From Neelides folsomi (lineage: Eukaryota > Arthropoda > Collembola > Neelipleona > Neelidae), in assembly GCA_034687125.1 (NCBI GenBank), contig JAQGBZ010000110.1:1-64000 (forward strand): a DNA stretch of 64,000 bases, given 5' to 3'. The notes below the pieces were generated by a model, which searched no databases, was not told the origin of the DNA, and was given only the letters and a program-made list of their open reading frames with translations. Shown here piece after piece: positions 47,313 to 60,195 of this stretch; within the stretch, counting starts at the first letter, position 1; the number at the start of each line of letters is the position of its first letter. The position numbers and the translations under genes are program-made.

Positions 47313-50300
47313 TTAAATAATTTTAAATAGCACAAAACATTAAATTTTAAATATTTATGACTTTTCTCTCTGCACTCACACTCAATATTATTGTGAATGG
47401 ATAGTTAATTTTATTTTAAGCTCAAAGCCGCTCATAAATGTAAAATTGTTTAAAAATGTTTTTGCAATTTAAAGTTTATCCTTTTAGTGGTGGATCAAAT
47501 TTAATTGTTCAGGTCTTCAGCTTCCGATCGGATTCAGGTTGAGGACTGAGCACAGCTGATTGAGTGAGCACTGCTCACAGAGCAGATGTCTTTAGGGAGT
47601 TAGTTGGAAGATCGAAGGAGTTTACTTTTTATAACTATTTCCAAACCTGGGACAAAGGGTCCGATGGCTCGACCTACTCAATTACACCTATAAAAATAAA
47701 GTGGAATAAGTACAAAATAGAAATCCGACCCGAATTTGACAGAACCCGACTCGGCTCGTCGGCTCCTCCGGCTGATCAATAGAAAGAAGGCTTTGGAAAC
47801 TCGCGCTCTCTTGGCCTCTCCAATGCCCGCTTCCATTTTCGCACAGAGGTGAGCGAATCGGATCAATTTGCAAATACTAGGCTCCGTCTTTCTCCTCATA
47901 TATACTAAGAGTTTGGATGTTATAAAGTTGTGTTTACGAAACCAGTTCCTGTGTCGGTTTGGCTCCGTTCTCTTCTCCGAAAGATCATCACTCCACGACC
48001 AGCAGCAGCTTCGAAATGTCTCCGATGTCTCGGCTCTTCTCACTCACAACTTACCCGGAATCTCTGCAGCTACCAATTTCTCAGAGTCTTGTCAACTGAC
48101 TTGACCATTCTTCAAAAGGTATTTAATTGTCATCTCTTAATAATTATAAATACAATTGTTAAAATATTAACTATTCTTGTAATTTATAAACATTGAGGAG
48201 TGATGATTTTATTTTGTTGATTAATTTATTTGGAATTATATCAATTGGAACAAATTGATCATTTTACATTGTTTACACGACTAGTCCGGTCCGGAGATCG
48301 AATTTCACTTAAATCCATCTGAAGTTCTCGAAGAGAAACCTTATTTCTCGTCTTCTCATTTCATCTTGTTCACCGCTCGAGTTCCGAGGTAAGTAATAAA
48401 ATTGAATTATTTATCATCATCTATCCAGACCATCTACTCTCATCTCTCGCAAAATTCACTATTGGGAAATAACATCAAAAACAATTGCGATATGAAAATT
48501 GAATTCAATTTCATTCTTTTACATTTCATTCCCACGAAATATTACACAATTTTAACATAAACATGAAAATAACTAGAAAAAATGCACCGATCACATGTTA
48601 GTCCCATTCATTGAAATGACATTTTCGAGAAATGAGACGTTTTCATACACGACAATTTTCCTCAATGATTTGATGGTCTTATGATATGATAAATGTTGAA
48701 AAAACCAACTCGGCAGAAGATGTTTATTTATTCGCTCAAAATATCAATTATTCCACGAGGACGAAAAGGTTAAAATTGGAACAACTCAGTTAACTTTAAC
48801 ATTTAAATTTAATTCATCCTGGGGCTCGCAAGAGTCGCGCTAACACGCTTAAAATTGAATGACAAGGTTCCAGATCAGCTAATCTGTACTATAAACAAAC
48901 ATTTGTCGACATCAACGAAACGATGTGTCTTACATGATGATTATTCATCGTTCAATTTATTTATGTACTATTTATTAAATCGGGTGTGGAGGTCTCACCT
49001 TGATAATTTTTCGCCACATTTCTCCCCAATTACATTATTTACATTTTAATCATGTCTGGTTCTGGGGAAGACATTTCCTTATTTGAATACAAAGTGTGAT
49101 CAAATGAGGGAGGCGCCTGAACTAACAATTCGAGATCTTTAACTCCCTTCCTTCTGCAATCCTTTAATTAACTTCTGTTGGTGAGGGTGGTGAGTCTGGT
49201 GGGGAGGTCGAATTCTCCAACACATAATAATATCCCCATATCGTCACATGAGATCAAGTGATTCCAATATATGACGGTCTCATTTCTCCTTCTCGGTTAC
49301 ACCATAATGTCCCCGTCTCCTCGAGAGACTCCGTCGAGAGAGAAATGAACAGCGAGCACGAAGGCGAGAGAGAGAGAGAAACGCGTAAACATTAAATTAT
49401 ACAACCCTTTACCTCACCGACGAACGTCCTTTATCATTCATTAAGCAATTCTCGAGATTCAATTTCATGGGACTTGACTTGGAGTGCAAATGGAATATTT
49501 TCATTCTTGAAGGGCGTCTTTAAGGAGTTTAACACTTCGTCTCCTCATTGCTTTACTTTTAATTGCCTCTTTTGGATGGGATTCCTAAGATGTTGTTCGT
49601 TGTAGTAGATTGCAGGGCGAAACTTATTTTCGTCCATTTCCCATTTCCATTCGCTACAATACAATATTTCCATTGGCTCCCTTGCCGAGATCATCTCGGC
49701 CCTCTTTGGATACTACAATGGAACGGGTGGCCGCTGAGGATCGGATTTGAGAATCTCTTTTTATCCCTTCCATTTCACATCCACATACCATCATGGTTAA
49801 ATATAACTGCCCACAGAAACAACTTCCTTCCTTTCCCAAATTCTCACAACTGGAATCATTTTTAACTTTTTTTGATACCTCGAGATGCGAAATACCACAG
49901 AATTCTTTTAAGTTACAATTCGAATATTTACTCACATTGGGTCATACGTGTTGATGAAGGCTGTTTTCTGCACAGGTTCCAATACACAAAACCACGCGTA
50001 GATACTTTTGGTTAAGCTAGAAATATTTTCACGGACCATTGGCTCTTTTTATTCAGAGAATTACTTACTCCCGGCGGTTATTAAATGAAAGTCTGGATGA
50101 GCTTCATTGATTTTACATTGACCTTTATTCCCATCCAACTAATATGAGTATAACTCTCCTTCCCTACCATCTTTCATACCATAGGAAATTTAGAACTTTA
50201 CAGATGAGAACCCTTAGATCTTTATCATTTAAAATGAATGAGAAAGTGTTGGGAGAGATGGAATATTTGAAATTCATTTTCATATTTTCTCTACCTTTCC

Positions 50301-53033
50301 ACTTGAGTAAGCCTTAACATTCAATTTCAATTCTCTTTTATTGATTTAAACCAGTAAGTATGAAAATACATGCAGTGTCTTATAAATGCTCTATCTCCCA
50401 ACTCCATCGATTTATTTCTGAATGGTGAATAGCCGACTTTCCACCAATTGACTTGAATAACTATAAACTTTAATTGCTTTCTCTTTTGTCTTGTTTCAGT
50501 CTTTGTACAATTTCCCAATTCTGAGACAATTTTTTATTCTGTTTTATATCATTTCAATGAAATGCATGGTAAGATTTTTAACTTTCCAAATTGGCAAAAA
50601 AGGCGTAATAAGAATAAGCCTGTACTTTTCAGCTAAAGTGAGAATGACTTACGACGCCTGTCACTTTGAGTATTCATCTGCCCTGATACACATTAAATAT
50701 TCATGTTGTGACTATTCCACATTCATCCTACACGTTTGTTTGCATACCATCAAGTCTTGATATTTTATTCAAGTTTATTTGTTGAGAAAAGTTGAAATAC
50801 GCTACTGTGAATGATATGTAGCTCACACTTCTCGCCTTTACTCTAATTTACTATTGGAAGTTAACAATTTGTATATTGTTATATTTATCAACCAGGGCGT
50901 GGTTCTCTTTGTTTGATAATTGTTATACCCTTATTACTTGCTTATAAACGAATTCTTTGATCTCACAATTACTTACATGAAAATCTAAATAAATAGACAA
51001 TTTCTATCCATTATCATTATTAGGTTTTCCTGCATACCTTGTGAAGCTATATAAATATTTATAAGTTATTATACATTTACTAACATATCTCTTTTGCTCC
51101 CTACTTTTACTTTGTTATTAATATGTACTTTTGCTGAATTAGTTCATATTGTGAGTTTTGGTATTATTTACATACTAGGTAGGATTAATATTTGTCAAAA
51201 GCATTTTAACAATGTTAATTAATTGTATGCCACATGCCATCAGAGGCAGAGGATGTATGTATATGAAAGGAATCTTACAGCGTTTATTTTAGAGATTTAA
51301 ATAGCGCAATTCTTGTTTTATAAGTTTAGAAAAGCATCTTGAAGCGACGTGATAATCTTTCAGTTAATCACTTAATGTTTCCTCGTAAGCCCAATTTCCA
51401 AGTTTAATTTCTTCTTCAGTGGCTGTCAGTTAAGTCATGAAATGAACTCGTAAAACATTTCATGTTTACTTCAGAAACTCCGCTTTTATACACAATCCCT
51501 TCTCATATCGAAGGAAAGGCTTTTAAGGGAATGCGAGTCTCGTGAGATTTCTACGGCCCTTTAGACCCTTTTCACGTTTCCGTTCCATATATTAAGTAGT
51601 CTTAATATCCTGCCAACTTGTTATATGTATAGGTAATGGGTATATCAGAATACCTGTGCTTTCACTACTTGAAAGGATCGCACAAGGGAATGGTCTTATA
51701 AATACAAGGAGTTTGGGGATATAAAGGAACTTTCACTTGAAAGTCAAAGAGCGATCCAAATCACTGATTTCATTCTTCTGATGAAATTAAACGAATCGTA
51801 TTTTTATAAAGATGGGTTAAATGTTCCAATATCTCCAAACTCGAGGTTGTTCTGGATGATTGTATTTAACTTTTAACCTTTAATTATAACCCTTCTCCAT
51901 AATTTTAATTCTATCTGTATAAATTGTAAATTTCAACTTTATAAGAAACGAAATGAAAGTTTTAACATTTATCCTCAAATTTATTTTCAATTTAGGAAGG
52001 TAAGGGGTTTCACTTCGACAGTCAGCTTCTATAAAATTACCAGTGTGCAAAGTACATGAAATGAAATGAATTTTTTAGCTTACGCCTGTCAGGTATTATA
52101 GGAACCAACATAGATTACAACATTTCCCTCAAAAGGTAAAAAGGCTAGAGTGTAATAGATGCGTTTACATACATGTATAGTATACATTCTTACTACTTAT
52201 TTATGTAATATCCTGTTGGAAGTATGAAAGATTTCTGCTTTGATGTGAGTAGGTTGAAGATTTTCCTTGGAGCAGAACGTTGGCAAAACCAAATTTTATA
52301 TTTTAAACATTTTCATGAATTTACCCTTTAGGGGACGATGTCATGAGGGAGATTCAGGAGCGGACCACTAGGAAATTTCCTTCCTTCTTTGTTCTACATT
52401 TGAGTATTAAATTTAAAGGAGGAAAGAGAGAGAACCAAACATGCTCAACTTTCCTCCTCCTTTTACCTTGCTTGTTCAAATTTCATCTCATTATAATTAT
52501 TTCATGTCCTCCTTTTGTTAGGTATATCTTTAATTCCTACAGAATTTGTATAAACATGTCGCATGAACGACTTGATCTCATTTAGACGTTTTTAGTACTT
52601 TTAATTGTTAAACATGTTCGAAAACTTGCATTTCATGTTCTTTTTCTCATTTTCAAATTAGGTTTGAATAAATGGGATGTATTTCTTCGTGATTTTCTAT
52701 GTTTTTACCTTTGTAAATTTATTAATTTACTTGTGTTGGGGTAAAATTGGAGCAATAGCTAATTAAATTCTCTAGCGGCATTATTTCAAGACATGAAATG
52801 AGAAAATATGAACAAAGAGATAATAAACTGTAGTATATTAGAACAGTACAGTGTATGTTATATGAAAATATTAGAATCTACCTATTAGTATAAATACTTT
52901 TTCTACGTATTTATTGTATAGCAATTGTAAAGCAACCAGGAATTTTTTCACAAAAGTACAATCTTTTATTGTCAATCATGCGATTCTGAACAGCTAATGT
53001 AAATTTGAACTTTTTTAAATAATGAGTATTAAA
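47313..53033. other. Long spacer with candidate non-coding first exons
   Basis: The part nearest 47313 is the TRAPPC2L promoter side. About 47540-48390 is more GC-rich and holds three plus-strand segments ending in good donors: GAG|GTGAGC (end 47848), AAAAG|GTATTT (48118) and CCGAG|GTAAGT (48388). They look like untranslated leader exons of a plus-strand gene that continues rightward. From 48.4 to 53 kb I see only AT-rich, intron-like sequence with a GA repeat near 49366-49380 and no convincing coding exon. A 69-bp acceptor-to-donor segment near 50501-50570 has no clear coding character. Confidence 0.4.
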
Positions 53034-53686
53034 TAGAGCCTCCAAATTACCGCAAAATCTCATTACCGCAGCTGCGATAAATACCGCGGTAATATTACCG
53101 CATATTTATATATGTAGTATAAATTCAAAGTTCTATATACTTATTTAATATAATATATGAGTAAATAAAACAGGAGATGTAATTTATGATTATTTGGTAT
53201 AATTGGTATTCATAATACCTATTATGTTTTAAAATATTTATCTGCCATAATTTTAGACTTTTTTCAAAAGAAAAAGGATCTACATGTTCATTTTTAAAAT
53301 GCTTATAAATACAGGATACATTAAAGTTGGTTTCTTTTTAAAGGAGTATTTAATAATGCAATTTTTGACAAACTTCATACGATGGTGTTATCTACAATGA
53401 ATTTAATTAACCACCTGGCCTTTTATAAGCATTTTAAATGATGTAAATCCAGAGAAATATTCATCCAGATAATTCTCATTATCTTTAGATGAACGATTCT
53501 GATTTAGAGAAGATAAATTCATATAACTGATGCTTATGACATTAGGATTGATTACTTTAATGAATCAATCTGAAATTATAAAATTCAACCCTTTTAAATA
53601 TTTAAATTAGGATGAACAAGATGGAAAAACATCATACTTAAATTTAATACCGCAACGCGGTATTACCGCTGCGGTTGGAGGCCCTA
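53034..53686. mobile_element. hAT-type miniature DNA transposon (653 bp)
   Basis: Ends are TAGAGCCTCCAAATTACCGC at the left and, reverse-complemented, TAGGGCCTCCAACCGCAGCG at the right. An 8-bp target duplication flanks it: GTATTAAA (53026-53033) and GTATCAAA (53687-53694), one mismatch. TAG-type ends with 8-bp duplications are diagnostic of the hAT superfamily. Subterminal ACCGC or GCGGT motifs recur many times at both ends, as expected for transposase binding. On the minus strand near 53330-53270 a relic of the form C-x-x-x-H-F-K-N-E-H resembles part of a BED zinc finger. No intact transposase, so it is non-autonomous. Confidence 0.85.
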
Positions 53687-54714
53687 GTATCAAAGTTGTT
53701 GAAGGGGCATTACGGAAACTATTTTTCAGTTGTTCCACCTAAATAGCACAAACGAGTAATTTTTTTAGTGTCTTGTTAATTTCTCAAAATTGACAAGATA
53801 GCGGAACATTTATTATACTCGGATTTACGACCATAATAAATATTTTGCTGTTTCACTTTTGTCTTTCATCGATTTATGTTCATACGACTTTCACTGTTCA
53901 AGACTGCGAATGTTAGAGCTATACATTTATGAAGGAAAAGGGGGAAAGTTCAGAATTCACAAAAGCTATAAAACCCATTGCGTTGATTTTGTTTCCTACT
54001 CTTTTCTTTCTAACGCTCACTAAATTTAAGTAAGAGAAATCGCATTTTGTCACTGATTTTCTGACTGAGCTAATTTCCTAGTTGTAGAGCATATCATAGC
54101 TAAATATTGTACATACATAAGTGTATATTATAGTCAAATATATGTATGTATGTATAAAATATATGTTAGGATTGTTTTAACATTGCAAATATGGTATATT
54201 CATTTATTTTTGCGAGAACCATGTAATCGGATAAACTCTTCGCTTGAGTATTAATGAAAATTCAGGTTTGAATAACGAGCAAGCCGACATGGGTTAATCA
54301 TGAATATTTCGACCTCTCTCATCCAATTTATTAGCAGAGGATAAAATAGAGAATTGAATGGGAAAAAATCGATGGGAATTTTTTTGACATGAACGAAACA
54401 CGGAAAATTGGATATTGCGAATTTTCATTTAAATGGAATTAAGAATCAAAAGTAGGAAGGCTGAGTTTAGTGATAACAAAGTTAAGATAGTGTTCATTCA
54501 CCTTCTTTACTCTGTTTGTATTGCACATTGATTTTTCTTCATCCTGATTACATTTTATGAGCTAAGAGTCGTAAACTTTTAATTTCTTCCCCAACCTACC
54601 TTAATTTCCTTCCAAATTCTTTTTATACATGCATTCCCAATCGATTATATTTTTTGGATGAAGTTTTGTCTTTTGACAATTTATTCTCTGACAGAAACAA
54701 TAGCTATGCGAGTA
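53687..54714. other. AT-rich spacer between two transposons
   Basis: No gene seen. About 54100-54165 has short TATG/TACA-type repeats (GTATGTATGTATA). Confidence 0.4.
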
Positions 54715-55214
54715 TCGTATTAGTCCGTGATTTGTCCGGTGCCCGAATTATATTCGGGTCCGATTTATATCCGGGGGTGGGACCTGAGATTTTTAATTAT
54801 ATCCGGGGCCCTAATTATATCCGGGTAAATTATTATAATGGGCGAATTATTAAACATTTTAACGCATTCCTTGATCTTAATTTTTATTTCAATTCAATTA
54901 ATAATGCCACGAAGGCTTTTTCGTGTTGAATTTAAATAAAAAGTGCTTCAATATGCTAAAACACATAGTGAAAGCCACTTCCAAGCATTTTAAAAGAGAA
55001 GCAAGATGAATCTATTATTTATAATAGCAAAAGTAACCCTTCTACATCTGAAGATTCAGGTTCTGATGATTAAAATTCAGTTTTAAATAAAAATAAAAAT
55101 TTTTTAAATGCCACGTCCTAAATTATTTTAAATATATCCGGTGCCCGATTTATATCCGGGGATCGGAGGTAATATTTTTAATTATATCCGGGGACAATTC
55201 ACGGACCAATACGG
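54715..55214 (+). mobile_element. Pogo/Tigger-like miniature DNA transposon, copy 3 (500 bp)
   Basis: Same family and orientation as 17901-18342. The left end TCGTATTAGTCCGTGATTTG and right end (reverse complement CCGTATTGGTCCGTGAATTG) form the inverted repeats, with TA on both sides (54713-54714, 55215-55216). Four or more TATATCCGGG-type subterminal motifs are present. It keeps the same coding stub: MPRRLFRVEFK, a stop codon, KVLQYAKTHSES near the 5' part and STSEDSGSDD plus stop near the 3' part. The tail is a better match to pogo-type transposase C-termini than in the other copy. It is about 58 bp longer than copy 2, mostly in the left subterminal repeats. Confidence 0.85.
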
Positions 55215-55261
55215 TATTATATTTCAACTTTTGATAATGCTGCGTCGTAATATAAGAATAA

Positions 55262-55500
55262 TTAAAGATTTTCTATCAAGATATGTAATACGGTCATAAG
55301 AGGCGTTTTCTTAATAAGACATTGAATTGGTGATTTTTCTTGAATAGAGTATTTTTCAACAAAACATTCAAACTTTCTTTTAAAGAATTTTTTGAATAAA
55401 ATGAAGCTAGAAGTCTTATTTGAATAGGAAATGTTTAAATCTCCCATGAGAGAGACTTTTTTAACTTTTCTCTTTTTTGTGTTAAGTTTGCTCAAGAAAA
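55262..55500 (-). mobile_element. Possible LINE endonuclease fragment
   Basis: The minus frame 55495-55262 includes KKVSLMGDLNISYSNKTSSF and ends TVLHILIENL. MGDLNI is the core of the apurinic-endonuclease domain of LINE retrotransposons, and the terminal phrase sits where the pTR...lDhil motif would be. The frame is not open further upstream, and no reverse transcriptase is present, so this would be a short decayed piece. The match is by eye and modest. Confidence 0.35.
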
Positions 55501-55514
55501 GTAAAGAGGCAAAA

Positions 55515-58500
55515 AGCGCTTTTGAATCTCTTTTTGAAGGAGCCGAAGATCGTTATTGGCTTTCAAACTCAATATCATTTCTTTTCAAATGGACCATTTT
55601 CATTGCTTTTTGCTATTTCATCTGGGTTCAAAATGAAATCACATACAATTTAGTTTTTAACCACATTGTACCTTGATTTAAAGGTTGTTTAAGTGAAATT
55701 ATTTATATTTAAATCTCCAAGCTTGAAGATACTTAATATTTCTTGAAAGAAAAGAGAAATCCATCATCAATTATGTTTTATTTGGAAGACATTGATGAAA
55801 ATTGAGTACATGGTTAAAAATTCCAGAGAAAATTCCAACAGTTTACGACATATGAATACAAACTAGGCAAGTTTAGATTTACGCATGTAAAACGCCCATC
55901 GATATATTATACTTAAATGTAAGTATAGGTATACCCTATAATGGAGCAATGTGTATGGTTCTTTATGTAAATTGTAATACAGTTTTCTTTGACCGAGACA
56001 GCCCCGACTTTTATTATAATGGCTATTCACATAGTACATTTGACATTGCATAAGAGGTTTATCATTAAAAGTATCGAACCAAAAGAAAGTTCTTTCGGTT
56101 CTTTGAATTGTTATAATTAAGTAATGGTACTAGGAACGAATCTTTTAACCAGTCCAAATGGGATTTATTATTATAAAAGTCCCATATTGTAGAAATGTTG
56201 AGAGAACTTGGACAGCTCTAACTTTTCCCTAATCTTCTTCCTTTTATCTGGAGATTTTCTCCTAATCGGCTTTTAACATCATTTCATTTTACGGAAGCTC
56301 TTAAGACTTTTAATTTGTCATTTCCTAAACATCTTCCAGTGAGGACAAATGTAATTTATATACTATATCAGTATTTGATGTAATATATTTCAAGCAGAGT
56401 ATATTGGCTGGAGTAATTTCTCAAATGGCTTCTTTCCCCCATAATGCATTTATCAAGAACCGAGGAAAGCTGAAGAGCTTTTCCAATTTTTCCATCCCAT
56501 TGGAATTTTATTATTTTCAAGAATGGCGGTTCTTAAAATAGGATTTTATTGACCAGGTTAAAATAGTTTTTCTTTTCAGTGAGACAATCCATCAGTGCAT
56601 GGTTTTGAATCCGAATCCGCTTACCTTAGATTGCCCAGATATTTCACAATCACTTCCTCACAATGCTATTTTTATATTCACAAGATGTGATAAATATTGA
56701 TTTACTTTTTTGGACTGATTAAATTGTGCAACCTTCATGCATGAATTTTGATTGAATAAGTTGACATTAAACTTGATCCATAACAAATTATGCAATCATT
56801 TGTATAGGTATTATTAGGTATATACAATTATCTTTATTAATCATCTAATTTTTTGTACTACCTTGCTAGGTATTACGCACACATAATGGAATTTAAATAT
56901 TTTGCAAATCTTTGAATAAAGGAAGTTACTGATGCAGATACACTTACTTTTAAATGAAAAGTCTCTATTGTTGCATTTTGATAGAAAGATAGATTTATCG
57001 AATCTTTGTGAAATTAGTTGGGATTTTACTATGCGGTAGTTGGGATTTTGTTTCAAGGCTTTCACCGCCCTCTCGACCAACTAAGATTGGTGAAAGGAAG
57101 TTCTGGCATATTCGGGTGAACCGAATCGGGTAGAGGATGCTGGCGTTCTTCGGATATTTTCCGAAACCTTCACTAACATTAAGCACGAAAGGGACAGAAG
57201 CATGATTTCAATGTCTAAAATTAATGCATGGTGAATCACAGAATATTTCATTCGCCTATCATTTTTGTGCTCAGCATAGAACGAATAATCATTTGTACAT
57301 TAAATATTTATTTCATATTTATAAGGGTTTATTACAAAACTGGCAATTAGCCTAATTGAAAATATTATTAATACACTTTTCTCAACCCAGTCTTACTTAT
57401 TAGCAGCGTTATACGTTATCGTATTTACTTATTAGGTAAAAGCAAACTTCATTATTTTGATTAGCATGTTTATGTATAGAAAGAGCAGCTTGCTTAGTTC
57501 ACATATTTAGTAAATAAATGTTGTTAAAATAATATGTGCTAAAGTAAGTACACGTCCTTATAAACACCCCTTTTATACTCACCTAGGCATACTTTTGTAC
57601 GAGTATTGCATATCATTATACCCTTTTTTCAGGTCATTTTTATTTTATTTGGGCCACTCGAAGACGAATATCCGAATTAAAAAAAATTCACAATATGCAA
57701 TATAATAACAAAAAAGTATAGTGTGCATATTATGTATTATTATTATGCAATGCAAATTATTAAAATATTTACAGACTTTAATGTTTTACTAATGGATGGA
57801 TAATTTGAACAATTTTGTAAAAATACTAATAGAAAGAAGTAAAATTATGTATGCTTTTAAAGTGGTCTAATAATTGAGAAAAAAGTAAATTAATAATTCA
57901 ATAACCTTAAAAGGCTTTTAAAGAAACATAATATCTGTAAGTATCGCATACACAAGTTCCACAAGATGCATGGAAAAGGGTACAGGAGAGGAATGAGGAG
58001 AATTTTCCTACAAGTGAATCTTCTGAGACCATTATCTTTTATTCCTTGGTCCCATTAATCAGAAGAAGTGACAAGGAAGCAGCATTTCTGCCTCGGTTCA
58101 CCGCCTTCATCCCCAACTGGGTAATATTCCCGGGTCCCAACAAGCTTCCTGTCTCCCTACCTCACAACCTCCTTTAAGTTTGAGGGTAAGGAAGTTTTAA
58201 TCTCCACCTTGAAATTTGACATGTACTTATATGGTAAAAAAGCGACGTCTGTTTTCTAATAAGGAGGCCAACTGCTCCCACGATGGACGATGTAGGCCTT
58301 ATTGATAAGGTGGAAGGAAATAAAAGGTTTCATAATAGCCCACCCCACAATGACGGTTTCTTCGAGGAATAAACAGCGAGTTTGAGGGAAACTTCTCCGA
58401 AGGTTGCACAAATACATTTCGCGATAGAGGACTGTGGAGTCAAAACAAAAAAGGAGAATGGGATAAAAAACAGAAGTTTGTTGAGGGTGTATTAGAGAGG
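55515..58500. other. AT-rich non-coding stretch
   Basis: No gene, RNA or repeat recognised. The sequence is intron-like. An octamer ATGCAAAT lies near 57750; a related ATGCAAAT lies near 61688. They may be transcription-factor sites, but such octamers also arise by chance in AT-rich DNA. Confidence 0.4.
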
Positions 58501-60195
58501 TTCTTTGGAGTAGTAGTACGCTCCGAGGACATGGACAGGTAGAATGGTATTCGCTATGATTTCTTTAAGCCACCTTCCTTAGGATTTGAGTGCTAGGGCG
58601 AGTTCGCACACCTTCCTCGCTTACCTTCCTTCGCGTTTCAACCTTGGTGAATTGAATGTTCATGCTCCTGCGGACGAGAGCCTTTTCCCCTCCCAAGCCA
58701 CACAACCACGGGGGAAGCAGGAACTCGTTCTTCACTTTCGATTCAGACCCTCACTCAACCTCACGTTCCTTCCTTCTTCTTCACCCATCATTCAACTCAA
58801 GAACCTTCACATACATACTTCATCTAATTATCAATCTAACTCTCGTCTCCAAAAGACTTTATAACATTCACAACATTTTGGACCGATTTTTTTCTTTTCT
58901 GCAATTCATATTTGTGCGGTGAAGCCTACCGCAGTTGAGACCCAAGTCATCAATATCAACTTGAAGTAAAAATTGAGTTTTGTCTTCATCAGTGAGTGAA
59001 CTATTCTGACATCAAATACAGACAGTTTTCTCTTGGGCATTTGGCGATATCAAATATTGATCCTTTTGTGAAAATTTAATGAAAGAGCCTTTAACTCTTT
59101 ATATTGAACCTTGGTTGTGGAATTAAAAAGACTTGACCTCTGGTTCTCTCATAACTCCAATCCATTATTGATCCAATTGAACTTTCTAAATAAATGCTAA
59201 TTGAAATCGATAAGGGAAACGCTGACGAGGAAAAGTTATAGAAAAGTGCATGACCATTCATCCCACTTTGGCTCTCTTTTAATTAATCACTCGCGGTAGA
59301 GAATTGTGTTGGCGTGTAGAAGCACTCTGGATATTCTTTGGATAATTTTGGCCATTTGGGGAGACTGTTGTGTTGAGAGATCCTTTGCATTAAGGTCTTT
59401 ATGAAGCAGAACATCGTCTCTTGACGGGTTTGATCAAGCGGTAGAGAAACATTGGTTGGACTCCTGGTTCCTTTCTTCTTTCAAGAACTTCTCAATTTGT
59501 ACCCTTCAAAAGAAGAGCGTCTGACGTTGATAATCTGCTGAATCTCCTTATAGAACAAATATACAAATAGTTTTGGGTGCTAAATGGAGACGGGAGGGAA
59601 CATAAATAGGAATTAGTAATTTCCTTAATAGGCTTCCTTGTGGGAGAAAGAAGAGGAGGGGAAAGGTTCTCTCTCTCTCACTCGTCATAACTCTCGGTGG
59701 AGACAACTGTACCTTTTGTGACTCTCTGTTGCGTTTCTCTCTCTCTCATCTCTCGCTCGCTAATGAACCCTGGGAAGGAAAAGTAACTCGCTTTTCTTCA
59801 TTTCCAAAGTTGCGGAGTAATTGGAGTTTCCTCTCTGTCAGAGAAGAATAATCCGACTCTGCTGGACTCGCTCACCCCTTTAATCTCGAATTGAGAAAGT
59901 TTCTCTCTCATTCCACTGCTTTGGAGTTGAGAAATTAATAATAATACTTCACACACTTTTGACATCCTCCCCGAACGTATCAAATATTAAACTGAGAAAG
60001 GCAATCAGTGAGAAAGGAAAAGATAAAAGAAATTCGATTCTACTTACGTACGTCATTAAATTGATCGTCGCGGAGGTCGTCTCACCCGCCAAGGAATCCT
60101 ACTTATTTCCGAACGGTAAACCCGGTCGTTTGAGTATATTCCATTGATTTCAATCTGGACTCGCATCCTCAGCCACTCTTCATCTCCGAATAAAG
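58501..60195 (+). promoter_or_regulatory. Probable promoter and untranslated first exon of a gene continuing to the right
   Basis: This block is more GC-rich and very rich in CT/GA tracts (about 59660-59760 has repeated CTCTCTCTC runs, as at GAGA-factor promoters). It ends in CCGAATAAAG|GTAAGAAAG, a good splice donor at 60195. No long open frame on either strand has protein-like composition. The simplest reading is a promoter with a non-coding leader exon spliced to sequence beyond the window. Confidence 0.4.

Noticed and set aside
50491-50760. Possible internal exon near 50501-50570 and surrounding ORF
   Set aside because: Acceptor and donor are present but the translation is Phe/Ile-rich and not protein-like.
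55431-55676. 81-codon plus-strand hydrophobic ORF
   Set aside because: Antisense to the LINE-like stretch; hydrophobicity comes from reversed Lys/Asn codons.
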